Assembly: GCA_020137815.1 (NCBI GenBank)
Contig: CM035351.1
Coordinates: 9,127,100-9,191,099, forward strand
Length of the DNA: 64,000 bases
Source of the DNA: Hormiphora californensis
Lineage: Eukaryota > Ctenophora > Tentaculata > Cydippida > Pleurobrachiidae
Direction of reading: 5' to 3'
Part shown: positions 37,087-64,000 of the stretch, in pieces
Numbering within the stretch: position 1 is the first letter of the stretch
Layout: every line of letters begins with the position of its first letter
Notes under the pieces: generated by a model
Database searches by the model: none
Told to the model about the DNA's origin: nothing
What the model saw: the letters and a program-made list of their open reading frames with translations, nothing else
Program-made: the position numbers and the translations under genes

Positions 37087-38010
37087 ATGATCACAAGCAA
37101 GGCCATCTCCAACGGGTTAAGATGCATGAGCACTGTGGGGTTCATTGGGCTGGGCAACATGGGTCGACACATGGCTGCTAACCTAGTCAGCAACGGTAAA
37201 GATGTGGTCGTGTATGATGTCAGTAGTGATGCTGTCAATCAACTGGAGGGTAAAGGTGCTAAAGGGGCAGCTAGTCCAGGGGAGGTTGCAGCTCAGAGTA
37301 ATGTTTTGGTTACCATGGTTCCTTCCTCCCCTCAAGTCAAGGAGGTTTATGAAGGGGGTGTTCTGGCCAACATGAAACCAGGTACTCTTTGTATTGACTC
37401 CAGTACCATTGACCCTAGTGTCTCCAAGTCCATTGCATCGCAGGTGGAGAAAGCGGGAGGTCTGTTTTATGACGCTCCTGTGTCGGGAGGGGTTGTTGCC
37501 GCAGAAAATGGAGCCCTAACATTTATGGTGGGTGGGGCAGAAGACAAGTTCTCGGAGGTCAAGAGTTATCTGGATATGATGGGGGCTAATGTCATCTACT
37601 GTGGGGATAATGGTAACGGTCTGGTGGTTAAATTGTGTAACAACATGATGTTGGGAGCTAGTATGGTGGCTGCGGCTGAAACTCTGAACCTGGGTATCAG
37701 GATGGGTATGGATTCTCAGCTTCTCTCCGATATTCTTAGTAAAAGCACAGCCCGGTGCTGGAGTATTGACACTTATAATCCTGTTCCCGGTGTACTGCCC
37801 GGGGTCCCCTCTTCCAGGGATTATGAGGGAGGCTTTGGTGCCGCTCTCATGCTCAAAGACCTGGGGCTCGCTCAGGGTATGGCGGATGCATCAAGCACTA
37901 CCACCCAAATGGGATCTCTTGCTAAGAAGATTTATGAAGAGTTGTGTGAAAACACCGAACTTGCCGGCAAAGACTTTGGTGTAATTTTTAAAGATTTGAG
38001 TTCCAAATAA
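37087..38010 (+). CDS. HIBADH: 3-hydroxyisobutyrate dehydrogenase, mitochondrial
   Basis: This NAD-dependent enzyme of valine breakdown oxidises 3-hydroxyisobutyrate to methylmalonate semialdehyde in mitochondria. One uninterrupted frame of 307 residues, close to the family length. Residues 1-15 (MITSKAISNGLRCMS) look like a targeting peptide. The Rossmann motif GFIGLGNMG follows, then the substrate-binding DAPVSGGVVAAENGALTFMV (about residues 138-157) and the catalytic-lysine stretch NGLVVKLCNN. The C-terminal GFGAALMLKDLGLAQ is also typical. All key residues seem intact. The gene has no introns although its neighbours have up to twelve exons, so it may derive from a retrocopy. The poly(A) signal overlaps the stop codon. 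Confidence 0.95.
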   Translation: MITSKAISNGLRCMSTVGFIGLGNMGRHMAANLVSNGKDVVVYDVSSDAVNQLEGKGAKGAASPGEVAAQSNVLVTMVPSSPQVKEVYEGGVLANMKPGTLCIDSSTIDPSVSKSIASQVEKAGGLFYDAPVSGGVVAAENGALTFMVGGAEDKFSEVKSYLDMMGANVIYCGDNGNGLVVKLCNNMMLGASMVAAAETLNLGIRMGMDSQLLSDILSKSTARCWSIDTYNPVPGVLPGVPSSRDYEGGFGAALMLKDLGLAQGMADASSTTTQMGSLAKKIYEELCENTELAGKDFGVIFKDLSSK

Positions 38011-38011
38011 A
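38006..38011 (+). terminator. AATAAA overlapping the HIBADH stop codon
   Basis: The last codons TCC AAA TAA are followed by AGA, so AATAAA spans the TAA. If used, cleavage would leave a 3' UTR of only 10-30 bases. I see no other AATAAA before the CT repeat at 38200. Confidence 0.5.
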
Positions 38012-38194
38012 GAGTTTGGCTATGTAATTTATCACTTTGAGTTATTTGTATATTAGTCATTCAAATGCCCTGATTTTCTATCACAAGACACGCCACACAC
38101 AGCACAATTGTATCACGCCAGGCATCGGATCATATAAACGATGTTTTGACCTAACGGCTAACGATACCCTACCGCCATGTTTTAACTTTCTCTA

Positions 38195-38199
<5 letters not shown>

Positions 38200-38281
<82 letters not shown>
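38200..38281. repeat. (CT)n microsatellite
   Basis: A nearly perfect CT array of about 40 units between HIBADH and HPD. Confidence 0.95.
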
Positions 38282-38282
<1 letters not shown>

Positions 38283-39017
38283 TTTCGGACTCTTTCTCTT
38301 TCTCTCTCCTTTTTGGACCCTCTTTCCCTTAGACAAAATAAACATTTAACAGCCCTTTCCAGATTTGCTACCTCTTTCTTTGAACTATTCTTCAAAACTC
38401 AGCACTGTATTTTGTTAATTTCTTGGAACTATTTATTTGTAATGGGAAATCAAAACACGCAGCTCCACTATGACAGATGTGGTTTTCCAATCACACGTAA
38501 TGTTATTCTTTCGGTCCGTATAAAACAGTTCTGATTAGATCCGATCTGATCAGTCTGCTTGGCCTTCTATTTTGTCACACTAGATTCCCCTCTTACTTGT
38601 TACAGAGAAAGGGTCAGGGGTAGCAAAAGGGACCGGGACAGGGGTAGAAGGATCATGTTTGTGTTTGGTATGTCACGTGTGTAGAGACAGGGCAGGGCCA
38701 CCTCTCTCTCTCACGGGACACCGGACAAGTAGAGCTACTTTTCATACTGCTAGAGAGAGAGTGTTGTTTCTTCTTGTAGTTGCATATAGAAATGTTCATC
38801 ACGCCACCCCCTCATTTTGTTGTGATTTCACTATGTTTCCTACATTGACTGGTCATGTTCTGCATCACCCGACACCGGCCGAGTGTTATTATTTCTCCAG
38901 TCATTCCTTTCCTAACCCTCCATGCATTCTCCGACACACAAATTTTCATGAGTTGTCTTACTAATAATCGTGTTCTTTCATTTAGCAAGGAACTCAAGTA
39001 CTCAGCCAACACCAAAA

Positions 39018-61207
<22,190 letters not shown>

Positions 61208-61479
61208 GAACCACCTCTCCTATCACCATTGCAACTCGTGTCTCTCTTCCTGGACTCTGAACTATTATTATTTTGTGTGCAAATATTTAATGTGAATGAT
61301 GGTATGATTGTGTGCCTACTTTATGAGTGTGAGTCAATGTTTTCTATGGATAAGTTATATCACATTCCCGATCTTTCAATTTCCGTGTTTAAAGATTTGT
61401 ATTCGAAATGGATACCCATGTTGTTCATAATTGTGGCCACGTAAAACTATTTATTGAGGCGGCACCCCCCCTCAATTGT
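61208..61479. other. HPD 3' flank
   Basis: Between the HPD stop and the 5' end of the next LINE. No AATAAA is visible in this stretch, so the HPD poly(A) site may use a variant signal. Confidence 0.5.
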
Positions 61480-61525
61480 TTCAGTCGTATGACCCTACTC
61501 TGATCGGAGGAAGCTGATTACAAAT

Positions 61526-62875
61526 ATGACTGCAACAGCTGTAGTGCAACCTGAAAAGTCGGCTGACAAGAAGTCGAAAAAAGAGCCTGTGAGGACTGTG
61601 ATACCTGAATTCCTGTTGGCCGAAGCACCTCCCCGCGCCAAAGCGGTACTTGAGTTCTACAACAAGCTGGAATGCAAGGTGGACGCCATGTTGAGCGAAG
61701 TTATCATCAAGATCAAGTCCAAGTTTAGTGCACCGTACATCGAAGAACTTGCTACCTACCTATCTCTAGACATTCGGCAAACTGATAATGACAAGGGCTA
61801 CAGAAATATTCCCGTATTGATTCACCGCTGTATTCTGAAAGTCAGATCATATACCCCGAGCACGTGCGGGGTCTGCTTGGAAAGTTACTGTGTCGAGAAA
61901 GACACCGTACCCGTCTTCACCTGTTGGATGTGTTTCCAGGGAAGCCACGACTGTGAAGGAGTTGCCAAAATTTTCTCCACGCTGTACTCAATCACTCAGT
62001 CACTGACGGGATTTAACTGGACCTGCCACTCCTGCACCGAGAAGAATAGTCTCGATCTTATGTCGAGGATACCTGTTATCCCGGGGAAGGACGACCCGGT
62101 GATAGTGCCAGACGGAATCGCTGATCCCCCTGGCATTGCTGCAGAAGTTGTAGCTGAAGAGGAACCAACTGGGGAATCTTCTAAGTCCCCTTGTTCATTC
62201 CTGGCAGAAGGCTACTGCAGGCACGGGATATCCGGGAAAAAAGAAGTAAATGGGAAAACCTGCCGTTTTACCCACCGTAAAGTCTGCAGAAAATTCAAAC
62301 TGTACGGATCTCACTCACGTCATGGTTGTAAGTTGGGTGCAAAGTGCTCAAAACTGCATCCAAAATTATGTGAGGGCTCACAGCGGAGAATGAAGGAGCG
62401 GCAGTGCCTAAACCCTGATTGCCCACATCTCCACCTCAAGGGTACACGAAGGAAAGTGGAAAACCCTGAAAGGAGAGAACGACAAGAAATTGCCAGGCCA
62501 ACACCGAAAACTAGCACTCATACTAATGGTCATAGAGATAAAGTGCATGATGAAAACCTCCCTCTCAGCGGCTCACCATTACGACCAGTTTCGCAGCAAA
62601 ATCCCGAACACCTACAATCGGGTTTTCTGAGCACTGTCTTGAAGGAGGTCCGGAATGCGAGAGAGGAGTCACTGAGGCAAGCAGACAGAATGGAAGAAAT
62701 TCTCTCCCAGCTTGGTCCCACTCACAACGAGTCAATGCTGCACAACCAGCTGGCCCACCATTTACAAGTACACCCGCCAGTACAGTACACTCTACCCACA
62801 GGAATATCAATGACTCAAGGAGTACATCGGCAACTGCCGACCCAAATACTTCCCTCTCAAAGATCATTCTACTAA
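61526..62875 (+). CDS. LINE ORF1 protein with PHD-like and CCCH zinc fingers
   Basis: 449 residues, complete. A Cys-rich PHD/RING-like module (CGVCLESYCVEKDTVPVFTC, WMCFQGSHDCEG, WTCHSCTEKN; about residues 114-175) is followed by an acidic linker and a run of CCCH-type fingers (CSFLAEGYCRHG...CRFTH, CRKFKLYGSHSRHGCKLGAK, CSKLH, CLNPDCPHLH; about 230-310). A basic stretch and a C-terminal helix (LKEVRNAREESLRQADRMEE) follow. CCCH fingers suggest RNA binding, in keeping with ORF1 packaging the LINE transcript. The first ATG of the frame is used. The frame is intact, unlike ORF2 downstream. Confidence 0.75.
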   Translation: MTATAVVQPEKSADKKSKKEPVRTVIPEFLLAEAPPRAKAVLEFYNKLECKVDAMLSEVIIKIKSKFSAPYIEELATYLSLDIRQTDNDKGYRNIPVLIHRCILKVRSYTPSTCGVCLESYCVEKDTVPVFTCWMCFQGSHDCEGVAKIFSTLYSITQSLTGFNWTCHSCTEKNSLDLMSRIPVIPGKDDPVIVPDGIADPPGIAAEVVAEEEPTGESSKSPCSFLAEGYCRHGISGKKEVNGKTCRFTHRKVCRKFKLYGSHSRHGCKLGAKCSKLHPKLCEGSQRRMKERQCLNPDCPHLHLKGTRRKVENPERRERQEIARPTPKTSTHTNGHRDKVHDENLPLSGSPLRPVSQQNPEHLQSGFLSTVLKEVRNAREESLRQADRMEEILSQLGPTHNESMLHNQLAHHLQVHPPVQYTLPTGISMTQGVHRQLPTQILPSQRSFY

Positions 62876-63375
62876 ATGGGAGGAGTATTTCACCCGCCGC
62901 TGGGGGGAACACTCGGTGGAAACTCCCGTTCATCGAGGCGGTTTTGCTCAACAACCCAAACTCACCACCAACAGTTGCCCTTGCAATAACTGAGTCATGG
63001 TTAAAAAACTACATTGCAGACGCCCAAATCAAAATGCAGGGATACAGCACCTTCCGTTCTGACCGTCCTGACCGGAAAGGAGGAGGTTGTGTTCTATACA
63101 TTCGTGAGGACATCCCGGTCAGCTATGCATACTCATTCAGTGACCGAGAATGCAGTCTGGTATTGGCTTTTAGTAAAGCTAAAAACATGTTGTTTTCCTG
63201 TGTTTACCGTCCCCCTGAATCATCTGACCAGTCCTTCATCACAGTTATGAACGATCTCCAAGATAAAATTGATCTCCTGTCCAATGAAAGGAGCCCTGAA
63301 ATGTTTATCATGGGCGATCTAAACTTGCCATTGTTCAACTGGAAAGAAGAATCCCTACCGTACAGCTGCTGCTAA
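62840..63375 (+). CDS. LINE ORF2, endonuclease domain (start of ORF2)
   Basis: This frame is already open before the ORF1 stop at 62873-62875, so ORF1 and ORF2 overlap in different frames. Endonuclease motifs: LLNGRSI (N-terminal Asn), ALAITESWL (catalytic Glu), RSDRPDRKGGGCVLYIRED, FSCVYRPPESS and MFIMGDLNLPLFNW. The frame stops at 63373-63375 before the SDH motif. Confidence 0.8.
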
Positions 63376-64000
63376 CATAGCAGCCTATCAACGAACCTGT
63401 AAGCTTCATCGAGGAAAATTTCCTGACATCAGGTCGTAGACAAACCAACCAGAGGCAATAATACTTCTGGATGTTATAATGACCAACTCACCACAATACG
63501 TATCAACCTGTGACAACTGAAGAGACAAAGATCTCTGACCACAGAATAGTTGACTGTACCCTGGTGATAAACCCCCTAATGGAGACAGTAGACTACCATC
63601 AAAAAGTGGGACCACATGAGTTTTCCGAGGGTTGGACATTCAAAAAGCCAATTTTGAAGAGATGAATGTGGACATTACTTCTGTTGATTGGGACGAACTG
63701 CAGACATTATGTGAAGAGTCTGGAGACCCTAGTTGGTGAAAAATTCAAAGAACTTTTCATTCCTAACCGTTTTGCAAATCACCATCAAACACACCCCTCA
63801 GAAGACTCAGCGGAGGAAAATCAGCCCCTTGGAACCACTGAGAAGGAGAAGGCGGAAGTTAAAAGCAAGACTTGGAGCAATTTCTTCTTTAAATGTCGGC
63901 ATCTCAAAAATGGACGAACTCGAAAACGAGATCACAGTACTCGAAGAGAAGATAAAACACGCTGTAGAAGAATCGATCGAAAAGAAAGAACACAGCGCCA
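63376..64000 (+). pseudogene. LINE ORF2 continuation, frame-broken and truncated by the window
   Basis: Recognisable pieces occur in changing frames: the endonuclease end (ISDHRIVDCTLVINP, near 63530), a linker (SEGWTFKKANFEEMNVDITS) and a Lys/Arg-rich helix (LRRRRRKLKARLGAI) before the window edge. Several indels separate them, so this copy is probably dead, or the consensus is poor here. The reverse transcriptase itself would lie beyond 64000. Confidence 0.6.

Larger units (their letters stand above)
61480..64000 (+). mobile_element. Second non-LTR retrotransposon, 5' part, runs off the window
   Basis: Oriented as HPD and starting about 0.3 kb after its stop. It contains a complete zinc-finger ORF1, an overlapping ORF2 with an endonuclease domain, and the start of the reverse-transcriptase linker with several frame breaks. 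It differs from the minus-strand LINE in the intron (different ORF1 type). Confidence 0.8.

Overview
The window is animal nuclear DNA, probably from a sponge or another early-branching invertebrate. This is an inference from a semaphorin, a Bak-like Bcl-2 gene, intron-rich alpha-tubulin, HPD and HIBADH genes, a Polinton and CR1-like LINEs, plus abundant (GA)n/(CT)n microsatellites; no marker fixes the species. Introns are short and GT-AG, apart from one conserved GC-AG intron in each of two tubulin paralogues.

Layout. 1-11269 is almost pure pyrimidine and ends at a 100-N scaffold gap (11270-11369); it holds no credible gene, and its long open frames exist only because stop codons need purines. 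11376-16151 is the 3' part of a transmembrane semaphorin (+). 16.2-20.9 kb has no supported gene and shows poor consensus around GA/CT tracts. 21.4-23.2 kb and 27.2-30.8 kb are two tandem alpha-tubulin genes (+). They are separated by a stack of nested inverted-repeat elements (24081-26642), and the second carries a 1.39 kb TTAA-flanked foldback element in its GC-AG intron. 31404-34672 is a six-exon Bak-like Bcl-2 family gene (-), followed upstream by a four-exon UPF0561/C2orf68-like gene (35081-35826, -). 37087-38010 is an intronless HIBADH gene (+). 39018-61207 is HPD (+), in twelve inferred exons.

The last HPD intron is 18.5 kb and holds a four-level nest: HPD intron, foldback element (42848-61038), minus-strand non-LTR retrotransposon (43185-60596), Polinton/Maverick (44124-57006). 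The Polinton has about 410-bp terminal inverted repeats, an AGT start and ACT end, and a perfect 6-bp target duplication (AAAGTG). It carries a protein-primed type DNA polymerase B broken into several frames, a broken zinc-finger gene, two MITEs and two minisatellite arrays; I could not recognise an integrase, packaging ATPase or capsid gene. A second LINE (+) with a zinc-finger ORF1 begins about 0.3 kb after the HPD stop and runs off the right edge.

The host genes are unrelated housekeeping, signalling and metabolic genes. HIBADH (valine breakdown) and HPD (tyrosine breakdown) are adjacent and co-oriented, which may be chance. The most notable observations are the Polinton nest with its target duplication, a symmetric 84-nt candidate cassette exon in HPD, a perfect 44-bp hairpin in an HPD intron, an alpha-tubulin paralogue lacking Lys40, gene-conversion tracts between the tubulins, and a Bcl-2 protein with an altered BH3 core.
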